The notes beneath the pieces are model-generated. The model made no database searches. It was not told the DNA's origin and worked only from the letters and a program-made list of their open reading frames with translations. A stretch of 64,000 bases of DNA from Abditibacterium sp. (GTDB taxonomy: Bacteria > Armatimonadota > Abditibacteriia > Abditibacteriales > Abditibacteriaceae), in assembly GCA_030448265.1 (NCBI GenBank), contig JAUJNG010000010.1, positions 67,133 to 131,132 on the forward strand. Reading direction: 5' to 3'. The translations under genes and the position numbers were made by a program. Positions within the stretch are counted from its first letter, which is position 1, and every line of letters begins with the position of its first letter. This document shows positions 10,520 through 21,310 of this stretch, piece after piece.

Positions 10520-12904
10520 GTTTTCTCAATTTTCGGCTGATCGCCCACTGACAACTCAAGAAGAAGACTCGCTGGGGCGCGTCCGGTTTGCCGAATCCTT
10601 GGCGCGTGTTCTTCGAGGGCGACGCGACCTCGACTCCTATGTCGTGGCATTATATGGCCCCTGGGGGTGCGGAAAAACTTCCCTCAAAAACATGGCATTA
10701 GAAAAGCTGCGCGCCGAGGCAGCCTCTTGTCCCATCATCGTGGAGTTTGAACCCTGGCTGTGGAACGATGTGGCGCAACTCACACAAGCGTTCTTCGATG
10801 AGATTGGCGCCGCTTTAGAGTCCGAATCTGACATAGATGATAAGGCTGTCGAGCACGACAACGAATCTACCCATCGCCGAGCACGGCAGTGGCGACGCTA
10901 CAGCGCCTTCTTTACAGCTGCAGGGATGTTAACCAAAGCAGCTGGGCTTTTTCAGGCGGCTCAAGGGCAGACGACGGATGCAGCGGGGTTGGCGGTAATG
11001 GCCGGACAACTGGATGAAGCGGCCAAAGCCACACAGCATGCTCAAGGGTGGGTGGAAAGCGCGGCGCAGGACGAACAGAAACCACCGATCAGCCTGTTCG
11101 AGATGAGAAAAGAACTCGCTCGGTCGCTCCGTGAGTTGGAGCGTCCGGTGCTGGTTGTCATTGATGACATCGACCGGCTGAACGCACGCGAAATCGCTGC
11201 ACTGTTCCAACTGGTCAAGTCCAACGCCAATTTTCCCAATTGGTTTATTTACTGCTGTTTCAGCGCGATGTTGTGGAGCGTGGACTCGAAACCGTTGCAC
11301 CAGGTTCAGGACGAGAGTTTTTGGGAAAGATCGTTCAAGCCTCCTTCGATGTGCCAAAAGTCGATGAGATGGCGTTGCGGAGGATTTTTGCAGCGTCTTT
11401 GGAAAAGGTGTTTGCGGATCTTGGAACAGACACTGATGCACATGAGAGGCGGTTTCGTGCGCTACTTCCCTATGTTCTTCCTTTCTGCGCTTCGGTGCGC
11501 GACATCAGGCGTTACTGCAATTCCCTCGCATTTCATCTCGACGTGTTGCGCGATCCCGAAAGCGGAATATTAGAAGTTAATCCGGCAGATTTGGCAGCGT
11601 TGGAGGCGCTTCGCACCTTTGAACCGGAGATTTATGTGCTGGTCGCGCAAAACAAAGTTGCTTTGACTACAGAGCGATCCTCTCCGGGCGATAGGCGCAG
11701 TCACCAAACAGTTCAGCAGGAAGAAACCGCCAAGCAGTTGGTTTCCGAACTCGTTCAACTGGCGTCAGAAGCGAACCGCGAGCAGGTCAGAACTTTGCTC
11801 GGTACACTCTTTCCTCAAATCCTATGGATAACGCGTGACTCCGCCCATAACTACAATTACATTCCCCATCGTGAAGCGCTGATGACGCTCCAAGTGTGCA
11901 ACGAAGCCATTTTCGACCGCTATTTTCAGATGGCGATTCACGCGCGTGACATCTCGCACAGCGAGTGGAAGCGGCTGCTCGAAGCGACAGGAAGTAGGGA
12001 TGCTTTCGCCGCTCATCTGCGTGATCTAAAAGAGCGTGATTTGCTGGATGTCGCTTTAGGCCGGTTAACTGTTTGGGCCGATAAGATTCCGCTTGAAAAT
12101 GCCGTTCCGTTCTTGACGGCATTGCTGGATGTTGGCGATGAATTTCCGGCTATTCCCGCCGCGCCCGGATTTCCATTCTGGGGTCAAGAATTACAAGCCC
12201 GCGCGCTTTTACAGCGTTATTTCCGCCAAGAAGTTCCTGTCTACGAGAGCGAGAACGACGAGAACCGAAGCAGTAGGCGCACTCGCTTAGCCCATCCCTT
12301 CACCGATGCGATCAAAGCAACCAGCGGGTGCTTTTTCCCAATTTACCTGCTGCATTACGAAGAGCGCGACCCCGAAAAACCTGACGAAGATCGCTTTTTG
12401 CTCAACGAATCTGATGCGCTTGCATTGCGCGAAGAAGGACTTAGAATTGTTCGTCGGGCTGCTGCCGATGGTTCTTTGCTGGCGCTCAAAGCACGGATGT
12501 TGTTCGTCTTCGCTTGCTGGCGCGACTGGGCGGGTGATGAAGCGAAGCAGTGGCTCGACAGCGTGCTGTCAATGGGTGCGGGCGTCGCCGCTTTTTTGCG
12601 TCATTGCGTCCATGACGGCTATGAGTCGGTGGGAGAAGAAAGCAACGAATTTCGAGCCATTGATCTTCGCACAGTTGGCAGCTACCTGCCCTTTCTCGAA
12701 GTCGAAGAACGAATCGGTGAACTCGACGTAGCGGCTTTGTCTCAAGCCGAGCGACAGGCTATCGAAATGTTTCTCACCGCGCTTACTCGTTGGCGTGAAG
12801 GCCGACTCAGCCCACAGCAAATGCGCGAGTTGCCTGATCCTCAAGCGGAAGCGTCCCCTCCTGATTCTGAAGATTCATCTGTTGGGCCAGGTAACGAAGC
12901 TTGA
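10518..12904 (+). pseudogene. KAP family P-loop NTPase, split by an apparent frameshift near 11240
   Basis: Walker A YGPWGCGKTSLKNM, VVIDDIDRL; ORF 10518-11573 is continued in another frame by 11240-12904 (MVYLLLFQRDVVERGLETVAPGSGREFLGKIVQASFDVP). Confidence 0.8.
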
Positions 12905-14778
12905 AATTGCAAAGTAGCAAAGCACAGACGAAGCGCGAGCCACCACGTGTAGACCATGTAAAACACGTAGGGAGAACCGGAAACGCCCTGGGGCAGCAGG
13001 CCATGTGCAAGACTGGGACGGAGATTAGCCCCGAACTTCTCGACCAAAAGCACGCGCGCGTCGTAAAGCAGTGCCTCGCCGAAAACGGGCCGGAGACGAG
13101 CGCAGCAATCGTCATCAAGCAGGAACTCTTGCATCCCCCATTCGCGCTTTCCATTTTTCACATCATCGGGAGGCGTCGCGCCCAGCCAGACAAGCAGAGC
13201 GCGAAACCCCGCTTCGATTTGCGGCACGAGCAAGTGGGAAGAAAGCACCCAATCACCGCGGGCGCCCTCGACCAAACCCCGTGAGAAAAGAGGATCATGC
13301 CCCTTCAGCACAAAGATGCAATCCTGCAAAAGCGGCAAGATCGCTCGCGTGTTGATGCGATGCTCGTTGTTGATGGTTTGAAGCGCCGGTAAAATCGCGC
13401 CCTGAGCGGAAAGCGCCTGGTTGAGGTGAGCGTGCTGGATCATTCTCACACGCCGCCGCTCTCTTTTGCGAAGCTTTTCGTCTGGCGTTAAAAGCGTATT
13501 GCGGGCCGCTGTTCCTCCCGTTGGACTGAGTTGTCTTTGGGCTGTTCGGGAGACAAATACCGTTTGACGAGCAATGGCATAAGAGTCCCGGCAGATGGAG
13601 CGGGCAGATGCGGGATTATGAATATGCGCCAGAGTACCGAGTGCATCCATCAAAGGGTGGCCCGTGACTCGTTGCTGGGCCGCAACAACCATTTCCGAAA
13701 GGTCAATCGGATGATAGAAGATGGGCATCTCCCCCATAATGCGTGATTGGAGAGCGACAAGCCGAACGTATAACTTTTCTGCTGCTGTTTTCGCGTCAGG
13801 TGTGCCAATCCCACGCAGTGTCTCGACAGCGTGTTCGAGCCAATCCGCAGCATGAGAATGCGGCATATATTGGCCAGGGCGGGAGAACACGAAGTCGGAG
13901 TGCTTTTCATAACAGCGCGCCAGTGCCCAGAGCGCGGCTTCTTTCGCCGTTTGATTCCGCGCTTTGGAGTGCCACTGAACGGCTAAATCCCAGTAGTTTT
14001 CGGCCCGATGCCAATCGGGATCGATTTCGTTCTCGGCGGCCTGAGCCGCAGCCTCGGCCAGCGTGCCGCAAAGAGCCGCGTTTCCGATGTTGAGAGCAAG
14101 CATCGTCCTCATTAGAAAAGACGAATGATGAGTCAAGTCGCCGCTGGAGTAGCTTTGAAGTGCGCTTTCTGTCCTCTGCAGTGCGGGGCCGTTTCTACGG
14201 TTTAGCGCGCGTTCAATGCGAAGCGCCCTTTGGAGCGGGCCAACTCCTCCTACCCAGTCCACGCTTTCGCGGAGTTGAGACGAGATGACATAGGCGCTGA
14301 CCGCTTCATTGGCGGCTCGAAAATCCCGTCGAACCAACCAGAGTAGATCTGCGACGCGCGCTCGCAAATCGGCATCCCGAATAGTTGGATAAAGGGCTTG
14401 AAGAGCGTCGTAGTGTGCCCAACGCAATCGCACAACCGGATGAACCCAGCGAGCAGGAGGAGAACCGTCGGCACTCAAGATCCCGTCAAATGATTCTCTG
14501 CCGTTTTCGTAGTTGCGACGAAGTGCCGCGACATCTTCGCCCAGTGGCTGCGCCGAGTCCCCGGCCAATGCGCCAAAGCAAAGCGAGTTGAAGATGTCGT
14601 TGGCTACAGTTAACCCCAAATCTCCGACATCTTCGGCAGCCTGCTTTGCGGCTCCAAAAAGAGCCGTATAAAACCAACAATTGCGCTTTTCTGTGGGTTG
14701 CGCTGCTACCAAATCGTCAAAATCGGTCAACGCGCGGGAGAAGTCGGCGGCTGTTGGAACAAGGTCGAAGGGCTTCAT
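12841..14778 (-). CDS. DUF4209-like large protein (paralog B)
   Basis: HLLVPQIEAGFRALL...ARVLLVEKFGANLRPSLAHGLLPQG...YMVYTWWLALRLC; ATGA overlap with the upstream gene. Confidence 0.65.
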   Translation of the reverse strand: MKPFDLVPTAADFSRALTDFDDLVAAQPTEKRNCWFYTALFGAAKQAAEDVGDLGLTVANDIFNSLCFGALAGDSAQPLGEDVAALRRNYENGRESFDGILSADGSPPARWVHPVVRLRWAHYDALQALYPTIRDADLRARVADLLWLVRRDFRAANEAVSAYVISSQLRESVDWVGGVGPLQRALRIERALNRRNGPALQRTESALQSYSSGDLTHHSSFLMRTMLALNIGNAALCGTLAEAAAQAAENEIDPDWHRAENYWDLAVQWHSKARNQTAKEAALWALARCYEKHSDFVFSRPGQYMPHSHAADWLEHAVETLRGIGTPDAKTAAEKLYVRLVALQSRIMGEMPIFYHPIDLSEMVVAAQQRVTGHPLMDALGTLAHIHNPASARSICRDSYAIARQTVFVSRTAQRQLSPTGGTAARNTLLTPDEKLRKRERRRVRMIQHAHLNQALSAQGAILPALQTINNEHRINTRAILPLLQDCIFVLKGHDPLFSRGLVEGARGDWVLSSHLLVPQIEAGFRALLVWLGATPPDDVKNGKREWGMQEFLLDDDCCARLRPVFGEALLYDARVLLVEKFGANLRPSLAHGLLPQGVSGSPYVFYMVYTWWLALRLCFATLQFQASLPGPTDESSESGGDASA

Positions 14779-16628
14779 CCGTTCTCCGCCGGGTCAGCCG
14801 GCAGCGATTCCGCTGGCACAGCCCCGTTTTCTCCGTTCGCTATTCCAGCATCCTCAGACTGCACCCGGAGCATTGGCAAAAGGCAAAGACGCAGCGTGAG
14901 CCACCACAAATAAACGCTTGGCACGGAGTAGAACTCAGCAAATGAAGCGAGGCCGTGAGATGTTTTGTGGCGCAGGTAATCGCCCATTTGTTCGGTCAGC
15001 AGCCCGCGCAAGTCGAAGATAATGTTCTCGTGGAAGAGCCGGACAAGTTCGGGCTTCTTGAGGGTTTGATCCAGCCCTTGCTCACTTTGAATGCCACCTC
15101 TTAACGCCGAAGCAATCGCACCACTGCGCGTTAGAACGTGGCGGATGGAGTTTTCAACCTGTGGCACCAGAAGATGAGTGGCAACATCCCAGTTGCTCTC
15201 CCAACCTGCCTGGAACCCGCGCGCAAACAGCCATTCCCTGTCGGTGGGAACAAAAGGCGAATTGTGAATCAGTTGAACCCAGTCGCGCGTGGAAATTCTA
15301 TGTTCGCGCTGCATCTGGTGAAGCGCTGGCATCAGCATCGCTTGGACGATAAGTTGGCGATGGTGACCGGCGATGCGAAACATCTCCGCAGTTCTCGCCG
15401 CCTCACGCTCTTCAAGGTCTGGAGAAAACAGCGATGGGCGGCGCGCGACGACTTGACCGGATGAATTGACTTTTTCGTAGGAGCAGAGCAGTTCAACCAT
15501 CTCATCGGCTCCTGCTTCGACTTGTTCCCTCAACACCGAGATCTCCGGCGAGGCATACATCAGCACGATTTCGCGCAACGCCAAATCCCAAGAGAGTCCT
15601 TCAACTTGCTGCATCGAATCCTGCGCGTAACGGGAGATGTCGATGGTGTGCGAATGCGACTCAAATTCGCGCTGAGCCTGTTTGTTCACCTCGATCATCT
15701 GCCGGTGAAGGGCATTGATGCGGCTCTCAAAGCGGTCGTTCGGCACGATGTTGCGGTAGGACTCAACGGCTTTTTGAAGGTGCAAAGCGGCGGCAATAAA
15801 CTCTTGTCGCCCGTAAAGAGCGTCAATTTCATCTTGTGCCTCCGCGACGTGAGTCTCCGCTGCCAATCGCCTCGCCTCGAACCATTCGTCGGTGCCCACC
15901 TCGTGCCATTTGGCCTTCACTTCCCAGTAACGTCTGGCTTTGCTGCGCTGTCCTACCCCGCGTTTCGCGTCAGATCTAAGAGCCGCGCGCTCCGCCATCG
16001 ACGCGTAGATGGTGGCATCGCCGCGACCGCATTCTTGCATGAGTTCCATCAAGTGAGCCGATGAGAACCAATCATCCTCTCCATTGAGCGCGGCCAAGGC
16101 GGATTCGATATGCTGCCACACCGTCTCGATTTCAGGCGCCTGACGACCAAGACCCAAGGCGAGTTGGAGCGCCCGTTCAATGCGTTTGGTTTGCTCCCAC
16201 CACTGATCGGGGAAGTTCTGTGACGCTTCTAAATAGGCAGCAACAGCCACCCGCGCCATATCGGGATCGCGCCGGTTACTCACTCTGCCCTGCCAGGCTA
16301 CATCCGCCAGGCGCGCGCGCAGTTCCGCGTCGGTCGCTGCCCGTGCCAGTTCGCGTAACAACACGAAGTCGTGTTCGCTGATGGCGTCCAGAAAAGCTTC
16401 CGGAAAAGGCGTCGCGTCATTGTCGCTCAAGCGTAGCGCCGTCCAAATCTTCAAGCGGATGAAAATCGCTTCGTTTAGCTCGTCACTGTTGAGTCGATGG
16501 GTTTCAGCTTGCCGCCCGAACAAGAGGTGGTAATTCCAGCAGGTTCGCTCTGTGGTATCAACCAAGCAATCCTGCCAATTCGCTGCTTCAAAATCGGTGT
16601 ATGAAGGTGATGGTGAGGTGGAACTCAT
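14775..16628 (-). CDS. DUF4209-like large protein (paralog A)
   Basis: HLLVPQVENSIRHVL...RGLLTEQMGDYLRHKTSHGLAS...VYLWWLTLRLC; parallel motif order to 12841-14778. Confidence 0.65.
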   Translation of the reverse strand: MSSTSPSPSYTDFEAANWQDCLVDTTERTCWNYHLLFGRQAETHRLNSDELNEAIFIRLKIWTALRLSDNDATPFPEAFLDAISEHDFVLLRELARAATDAELRARLADVAWQGRVSNRRDPDMARVAVAAYLEASQNFPDQWWEQTKRIERALQLALGLGRQAPEIETVWQHIESALAALNGEDDWFSSAHLMELMQECGRGDATIYASMAERAALRSDAKRGVGQRSKARRYWEVKAKWHEVGTDEWFEARRLAAETHVAEAQDEIDALYGRQEFIAAALHLQKAVESYRNIVPNDRFESRINALHRQMIEVNKQAQREFESHSHTIDISRYAQDSMQQVEGLSWDLALREIVLMYASPEISVLREQVEAGADEMVELLCSYEKVNSSGQVVARRPSLFSPDLEEREAARTAEMFRIAGHHRQLIVQAMLMPALHQMQREHRISTRDWVQLIHNSPFVPTDREWLFARGFQAGWESNWDVATHLLVPQVENSIRHVLTRSGAIASALRGGIQSEQGLDQTLKKPELVRLFHENIIFDLRGLLTEQMGDYLRHKTSHGLASFAEFYSVPSVYLWWLTLRLCLLPMLRVQSEDAGIANGENGAVPAESLPADPAENG

Positions 16629-16718
16629 ACTTCAGTGCCTAAGTGTGGTCATCGATCACAATTCTACCCACCGACAGATAATGCTGCGTCTCATCGAGGT
16701 TAACCAAGCGAGGTTGCT

Positions 16719-17981
16719 TCATGTGTTGGAATCGTGAACGGCGTCTGATGGTTGCGGAGTGCGTTGTCTGGGAAATCCCGTCTCAGGGTCAACTTCCAAA
16801 GCGTCCGTTGGCTCGACGGTGACTCGTAGTCCTGCATTGCCGGGCATCAAGGACGCTTTGGACTGATCTGATGTAGGCCAGTAGCGCGGGCTGATGGGTT
16901 CCCACGCACGCTGCAAATCAGTGCCTTCGATCTCGGTTCGATCTTCAGGATAAAGGCCGCCTTGATCCCGCTGAGTGAGATACTCCTCTGCGCGTTCACT
17001 CGGTGGCCAATAGAAGGAATCAAACCAGATGCGTGGCAGCTTGATCCGGCTATTGATCTTTACGGGTTCAGGACGACTTTCAAGATAAGTCTGCAAATCG
17101 GCTTCTGTCTCGAACGTGCGGACGGTATGTTTTCCCTCCGACGGAGCAAACGAGGCATTAACCTGCACTTTCTCAACCTTGTCACCCTCGACGTTGACTA
17201 GCGTATGCTGGCTCGATTCACCGCCGAGTGAGACCACCAGCCCTGCGATAGCAACGAAGGCTACAACTGTGCTCACCGGCATGATAACGCCACCCTGCAC
17301 CCGGTGCCAATGCGGAGCTTGCAAAGTTATTTTGTAAGTTCCTACTTCCAGTGGCAGAAGTCCATCAAGCCAGAGAGACCAGATGGCATCTGGCATATCA
17401 GCACACAACCGTCCCTGTTCGTCACAGAAGCCCATCGGGATGGTGTCTTCGAGGCTCTCCATTGGGCGGGCTTCTTGTTGATCCGGCTGTGCGGTGACGG
17501 CGACGAGTTGAGGCAGTAGAAAAAGAAGGGTTTGCAGCGCCGCACTCACCTCAGCGGCCATTCGATCCTGAGTCAGACCAGTAAGAAGGAGCAAGCGCAA
17601 TCCCTCTTCTTCGGCACGATTGCGTGCGTCTTTTGTGAAGCGCCGCGCCGTCACATAGATACCATGCTGAAGTGGGATGCCGACGTCGTTGAGTTTTCCG
17701 ATGAACTCATCAACCAAATTAACTCCCACAGTCTCTTTGTAGTTCTTACATTCGATGGCCATGCGAACGGGATACCCCGCCACCTCAGTTGTCATAAGCA
17801 CATCGACTTCCCTATATCTCCGGTTTTTGCTCCGTCGAGCAGGCAGACGAACATTTCGCTCGATCTTCACTCCTGATGCGTCGTGCATACTGGCGACGAT
17901 GAACTCCACCAGTTTGCCTTTGGTGTGAGCCTCTGATGCGGTTTGTGGAACTTCTTGCTTGCGATTGGACTGCTTGCCCAT
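16719..17981 (-). CDS. Mrr-like restriction endonuclease domain protein with internal TM helix
   Basis: REVDVLMTTEVAGYPVRMAIECKNYKETVGVNLVDEFIGKLND (PD-(D/E)xK); hydrophobic VIMPVSTVVAFVAIAGLVVSL. Confidence 0.8.
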   Translation of the reverse strand: MGKQSNRKQEVPQTASEAHTKGKLVEFIVASMHDASGVKIERNVRLPARRSKNRRYREVDVLMTTEVAGYPVRMAIECKNYKETVGVNLVDEFIGKLNDVGIPLQHGIYVTARRFTKDARNRAEEEGLRLLLLTGLTQDRMAAEVSAALQTLLFLLPQLVAVTAQPDQQEARPMESLEDTIPMGFCDEQGRLCADMPDAIWSLWLDGLLPLEVGTYKITLQAPHWHRVQGGVIMPVSTVVAFVAIAGLVVSLGGESSQHTLVNVEGDKVEKVQVNASFAPSEGKHTVRTFETEADLQTYLESRPEPVKINSRIKLPRIWFDSFYWPPSERAEEYLTQRDQGGLYPEDRTEIEGTDLQRAWEPISPRYWPTSDQSKASLMPGNAGLRVTVEPTDALEVDPETGFPRQRTPQPSDAVHDSNT

Positions 17982-18060
17982 GAGAGCAAGTTTAAGCCGA
18001 ACGTCAACTATTTACATTCAGATGCGACTCTCGTTTATTGCTTTGTGAGAAGGGAAATAG

Positions 18061-21000
18061 GTGAACCCCATAACCATGAGTGGCCTGATTGAAATTGTGC
18101 AAGGGTTGTGCTTCCGATTGCCGACGCTCGGCGACGCGGAGGCAACCGCCACGTTGGGCAGTGTGCGTGGGCGCGGTGAGTTTGGGCCGCGTCTGCAAAC
18201 GTGGCTGGAGGAGAGCCGGGACGCTTTTCCTGAGCCGGTGCGCGTCGAGTATGTCGAGGGCATTTCCGACCGTGGCGTGGACGTTTATCTGGAAGGTTTG
18301 CGCTCACAAACGGCGGTTGGCTTTCAGATCAAATCGGAGAACGACGTTCGACAAAGTGACTTCTTGCAAAAGCTGAAAGCTCAAGTCACAGAAGCCCGCT
18401 CTTACGCCAAGCTGCAGCTTTACGTCATCGTGCTGGCCTGTCCGCCCGGTGACAACAATCGCTGGATGCGCACACAGCGCCTGGTCGACGAAGAAGTTCA
18501 AAGCTGGGGAGTCGGCAAACCATCGGTGGTCACTCTCACGCCGGGGCGCGCTGCGGCGCTCTGGCAGAAGTGCGCGACGCCATTAACTCGCGGTGAGCGA
18601 GAGGTTTTGCTCCAAAGCCGCGATTGGAACTCCTTTTTCAGCGATGCGGGTGCGCCAACGCGCGAAGGCGAGTTTCTGGGCCGGTGGCCGATGCCGCCGC
18701 ACGAGCGATTTCTGCCGCCCAACATCTTCGATAAGATCGTGCGTTCGACGCGCGAAAACCCGCTGGCGATTCTGGCTGGGCCAGCTACGGTTGGAAAAAC
18801 CTTCACGGCTGTGCAGCTGCTTTATCAGCATTATCAAAGCGGCAAGCCGGTTCAGTGGATTGAGCCGCTGGGCATCGGGAGCGCGGACTTCATCGTTCCG
18901 GCGAGCGGGCCTACCATGGGCCTCAGCGAGCGCACGCGTCAGATGGCCCAAAGGCTCGGAATGCGTCCGCCCTCGCTACCGATGAGCCGCTACGAGTTCG
19001 TCGCCGCTCGCTTGCAGCCCGATGCTCTGGTTCTCATCGAAGACCCTTTTGGCATCACCGACGCCGACTACGATTATAGCCTCCACACCTACGACTTTTT
19101 TGATCTGGACGAATGCGTTTCGGCCATCACTTTGGCGATTGCTGAAGGCAACCATTTAGCGGGGTGTCGGCTCATCCTGACGACACGGCACGGTTTGATG
19201 GAGCGGTGGCAGGCAGAGCGCCGTGCAAGGCGCATCGGCGTGCCGGTTGGCGCGCGCATCATGCACTTGGCGCCGGAGAACTACGGGCGAGGAGAGGCTC
19301 GCCTCTCCGAGTTCTCCACCGCTTTGGTGCGCGCTTGCGGCGTGGCAAAGGTTGAAACCCCGGAATCGGTCGGCGAAGCCATCGGCAGCAGGGTCGAGAC
19401 GCCTCAAGAAGCCCAACTTGTGGTTGCTGAGCTTTCCGCAGCGTCCACGCTGAGCGACGTGAAAGCCGTGCTGGAACGCACACCGGTGGGAGCGGTCGAG
19501 CGCATCCGCTCTTATTGCAAAGCCTCGACGGATGCCGAGCGCTTGTTTCTCTTTCTTTTGCTGACGACCGGAGAAGGCGAAGAATACGGCTCTTTCGCCC
19601 GCACCTACGGCGTTCTTCACCAGGCGATGGGGTTGCCCGGCGATGCCAGCGAAGATGAAAGTGCGGCTCGCATCCGGTATTGGCCGCTGTTTTATCAGGT
19701 CAACTACAACGATTCCAACACGGTCTTCGTGGGCGGTATGCCGCTTTACAGTGGTATTCACCTCAAGACCGCGCATCCGACTGTGGTGGAGGCAACGAGG
19801 CAGGAAGTAGGGCCAAAGGGCGAGGGATTTTCCGACCGTCTGGCAACGACGCTGCCTCCTCTCAAAAGCAGATCGAACACCGGCTCGCTTCAAAAAGCCA
19901 TCGCGCGGCATCTGTTGTTGGAATGCAGGCGATTGAACACAGACGCGCTCGCGTTGCTATCCGAGTCGCTGCGTCACCTCATCGAACCAACCGCAATACA
20001 TGATCGGCGCAGCCTGCTCGGAATCAGCATGAGGCTCTGGAAGTTTCTGCCGGAACCACTGCGCGTGGCCTTCAGGGAAACAGTTAAAACGGGAAAACCG
20101 CGCCTGGTAGTGAGCGTGTGCGGTCTTTTGCCGTTCGCTCCTTTGCCGCCTGACGATGCCTGGCCGTTTTACGAGTTGCTGATGAAGCAGAGTCCGCACC
20201 GTGGGGTAACCCTTATTGACAACCCATGGTATTACTTCGTCGAGTTGCTCGAACAGGCTCCGCAAACTCTGCTGGATGAGTTCGACCGTCTGGCCGCCGA
20301 AAATCCCGCTGAGTTCGCGTATGTTTTGGGAGGATTCTCGGGGCGGCAGTGGGAAAAGTTCCGGCCCACTTGGAGAGAGGCGATTCTCAGCGAGCGTGTG
20401 GTGGATAAAGATTGGTGCAAAGGCTGGGAGTTACGCTTCGACTCCGAGACGGCAGCATTGAATCAGGTGTTTTCCGGCTGGTTTTTGAACGGAGCCGACT
20501 GCCCTGCCCCGCTCCTGGAACGGCTGCGGCGTTCTCTCCGCGATGCCAATCCCAAAGTGAGGCAGTTGGCCGGAACTTACGTTCTCGTCTACGAAGAGCA
20601 TCTACCACGAGGGTTCCACGACGATTTGCGCGCCCTGTTTCAAAACGAGATGGATGCAAAGGTAGTGCATAGGATATTGCAGCAGGGCGGGAGTTCCGAA
20701 GCGAGAGCGCTGTATAGAGAAGTGGCATCTGTTGCCGTCGAGCGTAGCAACGACGTGATGGCGGCCTGGCTCCTCAAAGCCCTTTCAGGGAGAGGTGAGC
20801 GGGATGCAGAGATGCAAAGTCTTGTCGAAGCGTGCGTTCGGAAAGGTGGCGATTATGCGCGTGCGGTTCGCCTTTCAGATGTTGATTTGGATGCTCTGGA
20901 TTCAGAAGCTGACGTCGTCAAACTCGCCTACGTTTGGAAACAAGCGAGCAAGTTGCCGCCGCCTCATCTCGTAGGAACTCCGCAACCGCCAATCGACCTT

Positions 21001-21279
21001 TCGGATCAAGAGTGCGCCCGAATCGCTCAACTCATCGATTCAATGGGTGGATACGCTCGGCAGCAGGCTTACGTGTTGCTTGGTCATGAAGAAGAGGTGT
21101 TTCCTGAGCCTTTGAAGGAGTTCATCCGCGCGACCGAACGCAAGAACGAACCTCTGACGTTGCGTGCCTTGGAAACAGGGCGAGAGAGAAGGGCCAAGCA
21201 CGATACTCGCGGCATAGGGTTTCCGCTTTCGGCATTTGGGGCCAAGCTAAAGAAGAAACGCCGAAGGAGCGGCAGTTAG
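18061..21279 (+). CDS. Nuclease-STAND (nSTAND3-like) NTPase fusion, putative defence protein
   Basis: N-terminal EYVEGISDRGVDVYLEGLRSQTAVGFQIKSE (nuclease with QxK), Walker A LAGPATVGKTFTAVQLL, Walker B-like ALVLIEDPFG, RLILTTRHG; helical C-terminus. Confidence 0.78.
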   Translation: MNPITMSGLIEIVQGLCFRLPTLGDAEATATLGSVRGRGEFGPRLQTWLEESRDAFPEPVRVEYVEGISDRGVDVYLEGLRSQTAVGFQIKSENDVRQSDFLQKLKAQVTEARSYAKLQLYVIVLACPPGDNNRWMRTQRLVDEEVQSWGVGKPSVVTLTPGRAAALWQKCATPLTRGEREVLLQSRDWNSFFSDAGAPTREGEFLGRWPMPPHERFLPPNIFDKIVRSTRENPLAILAGPATVGKTFTAVQLLYQHYQSGKPVQWIEPLGIGSADFIVPASGPTMGLSERTRQMAQRLGMRPPSLPMSRYEFVAARLQPDALVLIEDPFGITDADYDYSLHTYDFFDLDECVSAITLAIAEGNHLAGCRLILTTRHGLMERWQAERRARRIGVPVGARIMHLAPENYGRGEARLSEFSTALVRACGVAKVETPESVGEAIGSRVETPQEAQLVVAELSAASTLSDVKAVLERTPVGAVERIRSYCKASTDAERLFLFLLLTTGEGEEYGSFARTYGVLHQAMGLPGDASEDESAARIRYWPLFYQVNYNDSNTVFVGGMPLYSGIHLKTAHPTVVEATRQEVGPKGEGFSDRLATTLPPLKSRSNTGSLQKAIARHLLLECRRLNTDALALLSESLRHLIEPTAIHDRRSLLGISMRLWKFLPEPLRVAFRETVKTGKPRLVVSVCGLLPFAPLPPDDAWPFYELLMKQSPHRGVTLIDNPWYYFVELLEQAPQTLLDEFDRLAAENPAEFAYVLGGFSGRQWEKFRPTWREAILSERVVDKDWCKGWELRFDSETAALNQVFSGWFLNGADCPAPLLERLRRSLRDANPKVRQLAGTYVLVYEEHLPRGFHDDLRALFQNEMDAKVVHRILQQGGSSEARALYREVASVAVERSNDVMAAWLLKALSGRGERDAEMQSLVEACVRKGGDYARAVRLSDVDLDALDSEADVVKLAYVWKQASKLPPPHLVGTPQPPIDLSDQECARIAQLIDSMGGYARQQAYVLLGHEEEVFPEPLKEFIRATERKNEPLTLRALETGRERRAKHDTRGIGFPLSAFGAKLKKKRRRSGS

Positions 21280-21310
21280 GCGGGTTCGTCGTCGCGCGGC
21301 GCGGTTTACC

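Noticed and set aside
11225-11245. Programmed -1 frameshift in the KAP NTPase
   Set aside because: No canonical X XXY YYZ heptamer in the correct phase; an indel is the simpler explanation
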